Below are positions 27,431 to 34,822 of a stretch of 64,000 nt of DNA, in pieces. Both the position numbers and the translations under genes were made by a program. Under the pieces are notes generated by a model. It did not search any database. It saw only the letters and a program-made list of their open reading frames with translations, and was not told the origin of the DNA. Origin of the DNA: Terriglobia bacterium (lineage in GTDB: Bacteria; Acidobacteriota; Terriglobia; JAIQFV01); assembly GCA_028716525.1 (NCBI GenBank), contig JAQUPQ010000018.1, forward strand, positions 1 to 64,000. Reading direction: 5' to 3'. Position 1 is the stretch's first letter. Each line of letters opens with the position of its first letter.

Positions 27431-27610
27431 AAGCATTGAACATTCGGTTATACCCATGAGTTGAAGGGTGGGCGAAAGGTCAAGAGCCCCTAGACGACTT
27501 GTGAGGGGGCGCCGGCGTGTTATGCGGAAACCCGATAAAACACCGGGGAAGGAATCGGCCGAACATAAAACTTTGAAAAGCTAGCCGTTGCAAAGATCAC
27601 CGGCTGTTGT

Positions 27611-27631
27611 ATTATCTGGAAACCAGATAAT
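27611..27631 (+). promoter_or_regulatory. Perfect hairpin/operator-like dyad before DinB gene
   Basis: ATTATCTGG-AAA-CCAGATAAT is a perfect 9-bp dyad 55 bp upstream of the DinB-family start. It has the size of a dimeric repressor site and lies where a promoter would be expected. No cognate regulator is adjacent. Confidence 0.4.
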
Positions 27632-27685
27632 CAGTAGTTGCGTGGCTACCGTTTTGCAGGGACGAACATAGGGAGAAGAGGAGCG

Positions 27686-28126
27686 ATGCATATCCTGGAG
27701 CACCTGTTTCTGGTCGGCGAATTCCCCGCGCGAGCCCACCTGCTGTCCGGGCTGACGCTCGAGCAAGTCACGCTATGCCCGGACGGCGCGTCGCACTCGA
27801 TCTACGAGGAGCTGTGGCACGTTGTGTCGTATCAGCAGAGTATCATCGAGCCGGGCGAACCGGCCCGCGACGTGTACCCGAGCGCGGCGCCGGAGCACGA
27901 GCACCAATGGTATGACTTGGTGCGAGCGTTCCTGGACGGCGCTCGCGCAGCAGCAGCGATGGGGCAGGCGCCTGAGCGGTTGGCGGTCGAGGTACAGCGG
28001 GGCGTGACAATGGCCGACGAGCTAAACAGTGTGGCGGTACATAACGCATATCACCTTGGGAAGATCGTTGCGTTGCGGCAGCGGATCGGCGCGTGGCCGC
28101 CCCCGGCAGCGTCGGACGGGTCGTAA
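27686..28126 (+). CDS. DinB-family four-helix protein
   Basis: ATG 27686 follows GGGAGAAGAGGAG. The 146-residue protein has the DinB/DfsB fold marks: H in EELWHVVSYQQ, and the pair in NSVAVHNAYHLGKIVALRQR. These three His could bind a divalent metal as in family members that act as thiol-dependent transferases. GC content is higher than in its neighbours, which suggests separate origin. Substrate unknown. Confidence 0.78.
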   Translation: MHILEHLFLVGEFPARAHLLSGLTLEQVTLCPDGASHSIYEELWHVVSYQQSIIEPGEPARDVYPSAAPEHEHQWYDLVRAFLDGARAAAAMGQAPERLAVEVQRGVTMADELNSVAVHNAYHLGKIVALRQRIGAWPPPAASDGS

Positions 28127-28335
28127 CCGCAGGCGCCATGGGACTCCGCTAGGATTCAATTTTGAACTACAACACTGACGGTGGCTGCATAGTACATTAA
28201 TGTTGTGCTCGTGAGCGTGCGGTCTCGCGATAGCGCATGTGGCTCGAAGTCGGACTGGTAATGCATCCGTATCAGCACTTCTGGCCAACATACGCGTTGG
28301 TGAAATACTATTGAACTTCATCGCGCCCAAACGCC

Positions 28336-28434
28336 ACCCAACTCGGCGCTGGATCCGACTTCGACCCAGCGTCTGATAGGTTTACATTCACGCTCCTTGT
28401 GTGGGCCGAAGCGGCTCAGCTGGGGACGTTAGCC
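28336..28434 (+). other. Candidate integron attC recombination site
   Basis: ACCCAAC (28336-28342, RYYYAAC type) and GTTAGCC (28428-28434, close to GTTRRRY) bound 99 bp. Inside, the left arm GCTGGATCCGACTTCGACCC pairs with the complement of the right arm GGGCCGAAGCGGCTCAGC. Two left-arm bases (a G and an A) have no partner and stay extrahelical. Unpaired spacers of 5 and 7 bases separate the arms from the outer boxes, and an AGCGT/ACGCT stem tops the fold. This is the architecture of a folded attC. No integrase is in the window, and the R box departs at one base. Confidence 0.45.
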
Positions 28435-28481
28435 CGCGGGAGAGACGACGCTTCACCCAAAATCACGAATAGGAGACAGAT

Positions 28482-28865
28482 ATGAAGAGAGTCACTGGCA
28501 TCGGCGGTATTTTCTTCAAGGCCAAAGACGCTCCCTCACTGCAGGCTTGGTACAAGCGGCACTTGGGAATCGATGTCCAAGCCTGGGGCGGAGCTGCCTT
28601 CGATTGGACCGACGCCGAGGGCAAGCCGGTTGCCGGCACAACTGCCTGGTTAATCGATTCGCAAGAAAGTAATCACTTTGCTCCGAGCTCTGCTCCCTTC
28701 ATGGTCAACTACCGAGTGGAAGACCTCCACGCTTTGGTCAAGGCCTTGAAGGAAGAAGGCTGCAATGTGCTCGAGAAGATTGACGAATCCGAGTATGGGA
28801 AGTTTGCCTGGGTAATTGATCCAGAGGGAAACAAGGTCGAGCTATGGGAGCCGCCTCAAGGCTAA
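28482..28865 (+). CDS. VOC (glyoxalase/bleomycin-resistance fold) protein
   Basis: ATAGGAGACAGAT precedes ATG 28482. The 127-residue protein has the paired beta-alpha-beta-beta-beta units of the VOC fold: GGIFFKAKDAPSLQAWYKRH, MVNYRVEDLHALVKALKEEG and FAWVIDPEGNKVELWEPP, whose final Glu is a usual metal ligand. Function could be metal-dependent isomerase, dioxygenase or binding protein. Its stop overlaps GGCTAAT, nearly complementary to the GTTAGCC at the upstream attC-like site, as expected if the gene were a cassette. Confidence 0.8.
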   Translation: MKRVTGIGGIFFKAKDAPSLQAWYKRHLGIDVQAWGGAAFDWTDAEGKPVAGTTAWLIDSQESNHFAPSSAPFMVNYRVEDLHALVKALKEEGCNVLEKIDESEYGKFAWVIDPEGNKVELWEPPQG

Positions 28866-28903
28866 TGACCGGGCTGGTTACTCACGGCCGCGAACTGCGT
28901 TAT

Positions 28904-29061
28904 TATGGGGTCAGATCGGGACAACCGGACAATTGCGGATTCGCTGGCGCGGACAACCTGGCAAAGTTGATACTTCTTTGGTTGCGCTTGGAAGGGATGG
29001 GAATCGATTTTTCCCCGGCAATTTTCAATTGTCCAAATGTCCCGATCTGACCCCCTCAGTA
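28904..29061. mobile_element. Palindromic TIR element, copy C
   Basis: The terminal repeat ATGGGGTCAGATCGGGACA starts at 28905 and the right end is GACCCCCTCAGTA (to 29061). Same interior orientation as A and D. Preceded by TATTAT. It lies 38 bp after the VOC stop and joins directly to a 5'-truncated DUF4386 remnant. Confidence 0.8.
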
Positions 29062-29068
29062 CAAAGCG

Positions 29069-29248
29069 ATGGCTGCGGTCGGCGTGATCTCGCCTGCGTG
29101 GTGCGTGGCCTGCACTTTCGTTCTCCTCATTTTTCCCGACTTCCGCAGCGTAGTGAACTGGTGGTACGATTCGCCTATGGGTATCTTCGAAATGGTTCTG
29201 AGTTTTTGGCTTCTGTTTAGGGGGATACGAACACCGCTCATTGAGTAA
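29069..29248 (+). pseudogene. C-terminal remnant of a fourth DUF4386-type gene
   Basis: A 59-codon frame reads MAAVGVISPAWCVACTFVLL and later SPMGIFEMVLSFWLLFRGIR. It resembles the last two membrane segments and the LWLLxKGV tail of the three complete DUF4386 proteins in this region. The N-terminal two thirds are missing, and the boundary lies at palindromic element C. The chance in-frame ATG may not be a native start. Confidence 0.55.
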
Positions 29249-29285
29249 CGGTCCCTGCGTAACCGGAAAACAAGGAGGGAGCGTC

Positions 29286-29984
29286 ATGCACCCAACCGAC
29301 AAGGCAGCAAGAGTCGCAGGAGCGGTTTATTTATCGATGGCAGTCACCGCCCCTTTCAGCTTGATCTATGTTCCCCGCACTTTGATTATGCGCGGTGACG
29401 CCACCGCGACCGCGAACAGCATCCTGACCCACGAGACCCTTTTCCGTCTCGGTATCGTCGCTGAGCTGATCACCTCGGTCATTTTTGTCTTTGTGGTCAT
29501 GGCTCTCTACCGTTTGCTCAGCGGCGTGAACAAGACGCATGCTTCGCTGATGGTAGCGTTGGTTCTGGTCTCCGCCGCGGTCGGGTTTATGAATGTGCTG
29601 AGCAACATCGCCGCCCTTACCCTCTTCCGCGGCGCCGATTTCCTGTCTGTATTCAACAAAGGTCAGCTAGACGCTCTGGGCATGCTGTTCCTCCACGTGC
29701 ATGCCCAGGGACTCGTTATCAACGAAATCTTTTCGGGCTTCTGGCTTTTCCCCTTCGGCGTGCTGGTGATGAGATCGCGCTTCCTGCCCCGTATTTTGGG
29801 CGTCTGGCTGATCGTCAACTGCTTCGCCTATCTGGCCCTTAGCTTTACGGGCGTACTGTTACCGCAATACTACGGTGCGGTCTTTAACATTACTCTCCCC
29901 GCCCTCCTCGGAGAGATAGCGATCACGCTATGGCTTCTGATCAAGGGCGCCAAGGTGCAACCGGTGTTCGCCCCAGCCTCTTGA
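29286..29984 (+). CDS. DUF4386 membrane protein, paralogue 3
   Basis: AAGGAGGGAGCG precedes ATG 29286. The 232-residue protein has six hydrophobic segments and the family marks: VAGAVYLSMAVTAPFSLIY, ATANSILTHETLFRLGIVAE, KGQLDALGMLFLHVHAQG, SRFLPRILGVWLIVNCFAYL and ITLWLLIKGA. The HVHAQG motif aligns with the LELYGQ and LKLYAE segments of paralogues 1 and 2. Function unknown. Confidence 0.78.
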   Translation: MHPTDKAARVAGAVYLSMAVTAPFSLIYVPRTLIMRGDATATANSILTHETLFRLGIVAELITSVIFVFVVMALYRLLSGVNKTHASLMVALVLVSAAVGFMNVLSNIAALTLFRGADFLSVFNKGQLDALGMLFLHVHAQGLVINEIFSGFWLFPFGVLVMRSRFLPRILGVWLIVNCFAYLALSFTGVLLPQYYGAVFNITLPALLGEIAITLWLLIKGAKVQPVFAPAS

Positions 29985-30052
29985 TTGAGTGGTGGTGGCG
30001 CGCGCCCCGCAGCACCCTTGATTTAGTCGTTTGGCAAGGAGGTAATAGGAGT

Positions 30053-30286
30053 ATGAATACAGCGATATTGACCGGCCAGTTTCTCCCCGATCGCCTCGAC
30101 AACATATCGCGGTTACAAGCTCGCACTTTGGCTCTTTGCCCTGGTCGTGGTTATAAAGGTTGCCATGAGCCTGAACTCGATTTTTAACGGTTACATGTTG
30201 GCGAGTGCCGCGGACGGGATTCCACTAGACACATATACGCCAGCCGGCGCACAGGCAGTCGTTTCTCTTTTTGCGGCCTTGAACAT
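30053..30286 (+). pseudogene. Frameshifted, 3'-truncated small membrane protein gene
   Basis: A good ribosome site (AAGGAGGTAATAGGAG) leads ATG 30053, which encodes MNTAILTGQFLPDRLDN. The coding sense then continues in another frame from about 30110: YKLALWLFALVVVIKVAMSL, then NSIFNGYMLASAADGIPLDT, up to SLFAALN. A single-base change near 30108 breaks the frame, and palindromic element D replaces the 3' part. Family not recognised; at least one membrane helix. Confidence 0.6.
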
Positions 30287-30444
30287 TATGGGGTCAGATC
30301 GGGACATTTGGACAATTGCGGATTCACTGGTGCGAACAATCTGGCAAAGTTGATATTTCTTTGGTTGCGCTTGGAGGGGATGGGAATCGATTTTTCCCCA
30401 GCAATTTCCAATTGTCCAAATGTCCCGATCTGACCCCCTCAGTA
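30287..30444. mobile_element. Palindromic TIR element, copy D
   Basis: Starts TATGGGGTC after CAT and ends GACCCCCTCAGTA at 30444. The interior is oriented as in A and C, but the three variable bases of the left arm are TTT, matching its own right arm rather than the ACC of A and C. That fits gene conversion between arms. It cuts off the preceding gene and lies 24 bp before the DoxX-like start. Confidence 0.8.
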
Positions 30445-30467
30445 GGATTGGCACCGGAACACGAGCG

Positions 30468-31250
30468 ATGGGAATCAGAAGCTTGGGCCATGCTTTCTTT
30501 GCGGCGACGATGGTCGCCCTGGGAATCTCGGGCCTGATCCAAGGCGATTTCACTCCGACATGGGCGGGGGTGCCGAAGAGTGTTCCCGCGCGTGAGGTAC
30601 TAGCCTATCTCTCTGCCTTTATTTCTCTGCTATCTGGCATAGGCTTACTCTGGCGGCGCGCAGCCGTCATCGCCGCCCGCTTGCTGCTCAGCTCTTTCTT
30701 GGTTTGGATGCTGCTGTTTCGGGTGTCTCTCATCTTTCGTGCTCCTACGGCCACGGTTACCTGGTGGGCCCTGGGAGACACCGCAGCGATGGCGGCGGCC
30801 TCCTGGGTTTTATACACATGGTTCGCCGGAGATCGGGACCGAAATCACCTCAGTTTCGCCGTCAGCGACAAAGGTTTGCGCATCGCGAGGGTGTTTTACG
30901 GTCTGGCTTTGATCCCCTTCGGCGTCGCGCATTTCACCTATCTTGAAAGAACCGTCTCGATGGTCCCTGGCTGGTTGCCATGGCATGTGGCTTGGGCGTA
31001 CTTCACCGGCTGTGCCTTCATCGCGGCGGGCGTGGCGGTGCTTATCGGCGTGTATGCGCGGCTGGCAGCTACGCTCTCCACGTTGCAGCTGGGCCTGTTC
31101 ACGCTGCTGGTGTGGGTACCGATCATCGTGGCGGGCCCCAACGCTTCCCAATGGACCGAGTTTGTCAGCTCTTGGACGTTGACGGCCGGCGCCTGGATGG
31201 TGGCGGATTCCTACCGCGGCACGCCTTGGCTCGCCGTGGGCAAGCACTAG
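30468..31250 (+). CDS. DoxX-like membrane protein
   Basis: The 260-residue product has about seven hydrophobic segments arranged as two similar halves ([40 protein letters not shown]), a DoxX-like pattern. I chose ATG 30468; an in-frame ATG at 30420 lies inside the terminal repeat of element D and would add element-coded residues. No strong ribosome site is seen for either. DoxX-like proteins are linked to redox or quinone functions, but this member's role is unknown. Confidence 0.7.
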   Translation: MGIRSLGHAFFAATMVALGISGLIQGDFTPTWAGVPKSVPAREVLAYLSAFISLLSGIGLLWRRAAVIAARLLLSSFLVWMLLFRVSLIFRAPTATVTWWALGDTAAMAAASWVLYTWFAGDRDRNHLSFAVSDKGLRIARVFYGLALIPFGVAHFTYLERTVSMVPGWLPWHVAWAYFTGCAFIAAGVAVLIGVYARLAATLSTLQLGLFTLLVWVPIIVAGPNASQWTEFVSSWTLTAGAWMVADSYRGTPWLAVGKH

Positions 31251-31372
31251 CGTCGGCCACGCGCCGCCGATGTTGGATCGCTGTTTGGATTGTCAGGAAA
31301 GTTGGTCACGCCGCAGCTTAGTCCGGTCCGTTAGGCATCCCGCGGATTGGCAATGAATCCTAGGAGCGCATG

Positions 31373-31825
31373 ATGAATCTTCAAACAGAACCCGTTGCTT
31401 GCGCCACAATGCTTATTCGCAGACCTGCCTCAGAGGTTTTTGAGGCATTTATCGATCCCGCCATCACGGGTCGGTTCTGGTTCACTCGGGGGAGCGGCCG
31501 GCTGAAGGAAGGCGAGGCCGTCACCTGGTACTGGGACATGTATGGTGTGTCGGCCCAAGTCACCGTGAAGTCTCTGGAGCAAGATCGCCGAATACTGATC
31601 GAGTGGCCGACTCCGGTTGAATGGAAATTCACTCCGCGGGGGGCCGAGGCCACCTTCGTGACCATCACCGCGTCCGGATTCGTTGGCAGCGGAGATGAAA
31701 AGGTCGCACAGGCGATCGACTCGATGGGCGGCTTCAGCCTGACCCTGGCAGGCTGCAAGGCGTTCTTGGAGCACGGTGTTGAGCTTAACCTTGTCGCCGA
31801 TCACAATCCTGAGATTAAATCATGA
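31373..31825 (+). CDS. SRPBCC/AHSA1 domain protein
   Basis: AGGAG at 31362-31366 serves ATG 31370 or 31373. The product of about 150 residues has the START-like Bet v1 fold pattern: ATMLIRRPASEVFEAFIDPA, FWFTRGSGRL, WYWDMYGVSAQVTVKSL and a long C-terminal helix (GGFSLTLAGCKAFLEHG). It probably binds a hydrophobic small molecule. Its stop overlaps the next gene's start by 4 bp. A GTTAGGC box lies at 31330-31336 in its leader. Confidence 0.78.
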   Translation: MNLQTEPVACATMLIRRPASEVFEAFIDPAITGRFWFTRGSGRLKEGEAVTWYWDMYGVSAQVTVKSLEQDRRILIEWPTPVEWKFTPRGAEATFVTITASGFVGSGDEKVAQAIDSMGGFSLTLAGCKAFLEHGVELNLVADHNPEIKS

Positions 31826-32130
31826 GTTCGACATTACTCAAAGCCCTCACCGCGCTGGTTCCCGCCGGGATTCTCTTCTTTGGCTCGATCGTCTTATTCT
31901 CACGAGAAAAGACCGCTTGGGCTTTCCTGCAGTTTTTGGGAGCGGGAGGCCTTGTGCTCGTTGTCCTCGCTCATGTCTGCGAGGTGCTGCGGCTATTTCC
32001 TTGGATGCAATGGGGGCTTCCACACAGCGCCGGTCACTATGTTGATTTGTGGTGCGCGATTCTTGGTTTCACTCTCTTTCCAATCGGATATTGTTTTCAC
32101 AATCTGTCAAAGCGACACAGGTTAAGATAG
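31822..32130 (+). CDS. Small three-helix membrane protein
   Basis: The 102-residue protein overlaps the SRPBCC stop (ATGA). It has three hydrophobic segments (ALVPAGILFFGSIVLF, GAGGLVLVVLAHVCEVL, LWCAILGFTLFPIGYCF). No family is recognised. Translational coupling suggests that it works with the SRPBCC protein or was transferred with it as one cassette. It marks the right edge of the accessory region. Confidence 0.65.
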   Translation: MSSTLLKALTALVPAGILFFGSIVLFSREKTAWAFLQFLGAGGLVLVVLAHVCEVLRLFPWMQWGLPHSAGHYVDLWCAILGFTLFPIGYCFHNLSKRHRLR

Positions 32131-32226
32131 GTTGCAACGCCGTCATTGATCCAATCTCCGAGAGTGTTTATAACTGGGCTCGAACGGCAACGTTAATCCC
32201 GCCTGTAAATGGATTCTGGAGGCCAC

Positions 32227-32943
32227 ATGGAAGAGATGCTCAAACTCTTGAAGGAATCTTCGCCGATTTTGGTTCTGCTGGCGATCCTCGCTTATTTTGC
32301 CAAGATCTTCATCGAAAAACGCCTGGAGGGGTTTGCGGGAAGGGTTGAAGAAATTGCCAAGACCTCCTTGGACGTGAAGAAGGAATTGCGCAGCGAGGAA
32401 CGCAGCGAATTAGTGGCCCTCCGCGTGGCGGTTGAAAAATGGGAATACTTCTTACAAACAGCTGTGGGCGACTTCGCCATGCTGGACCCTGCCAAGGCGG
32501 AAGTCGCAACGCTGTATAAAAAGGACAAGAAACTGTTTCTAGAGGTTCGCCTGGCAATCGTCCGGGTCGCAACTTATCTTCGGAATAAGGTCCTGGAAGA
32601 CCAGCTGATGGGGGCCATCCTCAAAATCAGGAATGTTTATTACCCGTTGATCAACGAGGCCATTCCCAAGTTAATCGATTTGCAGGCGCAGATCGGATTG
32701 ATCGAGAACAAACTGAAAGCTTTCCAACTCAGCGGCATGAAGGATATGGCGTATGCGCCGACCGAGGAAGATCGCCAGCAGAACCTCAAACTGCAAACCC
32801 TGCTGACCGCAGAAGTCGCCAAATTTTCACAAGCGTTTTTAGGGCAGTATCGAAGCATTGCCGAGCAGATGGTTGCCTTGAAAGAGGACATCAACTTCTA
32901 TGTCTATCGGCCCATCAGCGGAACCGGGATCAACAAAGAATAG
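32227..32943 (+). CDS. Membrane-anchored coiled-coil protein of unknown function
   Basis: GGAGG at 32218-32222 precedes ATG 32227, which I prefer to the in-frame 32209. The 238-residue product has one N-terminal helix (SSPILVLLAILAYFAKIFI) and then mainly long charged helices (LEGFAGRVEEIAKTSLDVKK; LIDLQAQIGLIENKLKAFQL) with a heptad-like pattern. No enzymatic motif is visible. Probably inner-membrane anchored and facing the cytoplasm. Function unknown. Confidence 0.68.
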   Translation: MEEMLKLLKESSPILVLLAILAYFAKIFIEKRLEGFAGRVEEIAKTSLDVKKELRSEERSELVALRVAVEKWEYFLQTAVGDFAMLDPAKAEVATLYKKDKKLFLEVRLAIVRVATYLRNKVLEDQLMGAILKIRNVYYPLINEAIPKLIDLQAQIGLIENKLKAFQLSGMKDMAYAPTEEDRQQNLKLQTLLTAEVAKFSQAFLGQYRSIAEQMVALKEDINFYVYRPISGTGINKE

Positions 32944-33039
32944 GGGCATCGGGTCGGATATCCTGTCGCAAATAGTCCTGACCGTCGATTATTCTAGGCA
33001 GATTCTGCTCATCAGTCATTGAATCAAAGAGGACAGCTG

Positions 33040-33870
33040 ATGAAATTACCCGTTTCACTGCGCGCTGTTGTTTACGGAATTCTTGTCGGGCTCATTGCCG
33101 CCAACGTGTGGCCGCTTTTGCTCCGGACGTTGGGTATTGGGCTTGGAGCGGCTGCCGAAGCGGTGTTCTTGGGGCTTTATATCTGGTGGGCCAGTGGGGG
33201 CGGACCTCCTGAGAATGGTCGTACCAGGCGGCGGGCATTCTTCAGAAACACCTCCCTCACGCCGCGGCAATGGCTGTGGGGTTTGGTCGCGGCGCTCTCA
33301 TTCGCGGTAGCTGTTCACTCCGCTATTGTACTCCTGTTCCGTTTCGTCCCTTTTCCAGCAGAGGAGTTCCGACGTGGGTACGATTTTTCCTTCATTCCCA
33401 CACAGGCTTTGAGATGGATGGCGGTGATGGTTTCCGCCGCCTCGGCCGGAATCTGTGAGGAAACCGGATTTCGCGGATACATGCAACAACCTATTGAACA
33501 GCACCATGGCCCCTCGACGGCGATTCTGGTGTCCTCCTTTTTCTTCCTGGCCTTTCATCTTACTAAATCCTGGGCCCTGATCGGGGTGCTTCCTATCGTG
33601 TTCGGTGCGGGCGTTCTGCTGGGTCTTCTTGCATGGTCGTCCGGTTCTCTCATCCCGGGGATCATCGGACACTTTGTGATGGATGTGGGCCTGTTTGCCT
33701 ATTGGTGGACCGGCATAGCAGGCACCTTTGCAGAACTGCCCGTTAAGAAGACGGGTATCGATGGAGCGTTTCTAATTGCGGGGGCAGTTTTTGCGGTGGC
33801 GCTCACTCTTGTGTTTATGTCGGCGCGAAATTTGAAGCGGATGCGAGTGCAGCCGGTGACGGCGATGTGA
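33040..33870 (+). CDS. CPBP-family intramembrane metalloprotease (CAAX-like)
   Basis: AAAGAGGA precedes ATG 33040. The 276-residue protein has about eight hydrophobic segments and all Abi/CPBP motifs: ICEETGFRGYM (EExxxR), FFLAFHLTKSW (FxxxH) and IIGHFVMDV (HxxxD). These residues form the active site of Rce1-type proteases. Bacterial members take part in bacteriocin self-immunity, protein maturation or unknown processing. No bacteriocin genes are adjacent. Confidence 0.85.
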   Translation: MKLPVSLRAVVYGILVGLIAANVWPLLLRTLGIGLGAAAEAVFLGLYIWWASGGGPPENGRTRRRAFFRNTSLTPRQWLWGLVAALSFAVAVHSAIVLLFRFVPFPAEEFRRGYDFSFIPTQALRWMAVMVSAASAGICEETGFRGYMQQPIEQHHGPSTAILVSSFFFLAFHLTKSWALIGVLPIVFGAGVLLGLLAWSSGSLIPGIIGHFVMDVGLFAYWWTGIAGTFAELPVKKTGIDGAFLIAGAVFAVALTLVFMSARNLKRMRVQPVTAM

Positions 33871-33975
33871 TGCCGCTCTTGGTGGGTCGGTCTGCAATTC
33901 TCCCAGAATACTTCGTTAATTAATCGCATGCTCTTTTCTTGGTATTCACAGCGTTTTTCAGTTGGGTATTTTCGA

Positions 33976-34004
33976 TTGATTTGGAGTCTCTTGAATTTTA
34001 TACT
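33976..34004 (+). promoter_or_regulatory. Sigma-70-type promoter
   Basis: TTGATT (33976-33981), a 17-bp spacer and TATACT (33999-34004) make a near-consensus promoter about 170 bp upstream of the next gene. The rest of the 33871-34177 gap shows no gene. A leader of about 165 nt would result. Confidence 0.6.
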
Positions 34005-34177
34005 CCCGAATGGATCTTCCTCGAAGAAAAACAATCCATGCGGGCACGGGATTTCCTCGTGAACAGGGAAGCCGAGGGGAGCCTAAGGTATTTTGAGCCT
34101 CGAAAGAAGTGAAAGGCGAGCGAAGACTATCCATGAGGATCTGACAAAGCCGACATGTGGAAAGAGAGGTGTTTTAA

Positions 34178-34822
34178 ATGAAGGTCGGAATTTTGGGATC
34201 GGGTGATGTCGCGAAAACGTTGGCGGGTGGCTTTCTACGGCACGGGCATGAGGTCATGCTGGGGACGCGCGATGCAAGTAAGCTCGCGGATTGGGCGACC
34301 CAGAATCCCAAGGCCAGCATCGGAAGTTTTTCGACGGCGGCGGGTTTTGGAGAGCTGGTGGTTTTAGCCGTCAAGGGTACCGTGGTGGGCGAAGTGCTCC
34401 GTGCCGCGGGTCGCGAAAATCTTGCGGGGAAGCCCGTCATCGATGCCACCAATCCCATTGCCGACGCTCCGCCGACCCATGGCGTGCTGAAGTTTTTTAC
34501 TAATCACGAGGAGTCACTGATGGAGCGATTGCAGCGGGAATTTGCGGAGGCACACTTCGTCAAAGCATTCAATTCCGTCGGGTACGCCTGCATGATCAAT
34601 CCTCAGTTCAAGGACGGCAAACCCACCATGTTTATTTGCGGGAATAACGAGGCGGCAAAAAAGACGGTGACCCAAATCATCGATCAGTTCGGCTGGGAGA
34701 CCGCAGACATGGGGAAAGCCGAGGCAGCCCGTGCCCTTGAGCCGCTGTGCATTCTTTGGTGCATTCCGGCATTCCTGCGAAATGACTTCACGCATGCATT
34801 CAAGCTTCTGACCAAGTCGTAG
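34178..34822 (+). CDS. F420-dependent NADP reductase-like NAD(P)-binding protein
   Basis: The 214-residue protein begins MKVGILGSGDVAKTLAGGFL, a Rossmann loop, followed by GHEVMLGTRD. VVLAVKGT, VIDATNPI and FVKAFNSVGYACM match the NADP_oxidoreductase/F420-reductase fold. The cofactor may be F420 or a flavin-free substrate; F420 biosynthesis genes are not in the window, so a general NADPH-dependent reductase is safer. Expressed from a likely promoter at 33976. No operon partner. Confidence 0.8.
   Translation: MKVGILGSGDVAKTLAGGFLRHGHEVMLGTRDASKLADWATQNPKASIGSFSTAAGFGELVVLAVKGTVVGEVLRAAGRENLAGKPVIDATNPIADAPPTHGVLKFFTNHEESLMERLQREFAEAHFVKAFNSVGYACMINPQFKDGKPTMFICGNNEAAKKTVTQIIDQFGWETADMGKAEAARALEPLCILWCIPAFLRNDFTHAFKLLTKS

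Noticed and set aside
34178-34822. F420-dependent NADP oxidoreductase as a firm name
   Set aside because: The fold fits, but no F420 genes are present and the C-terminal part is generic, so the call is kept at family level.
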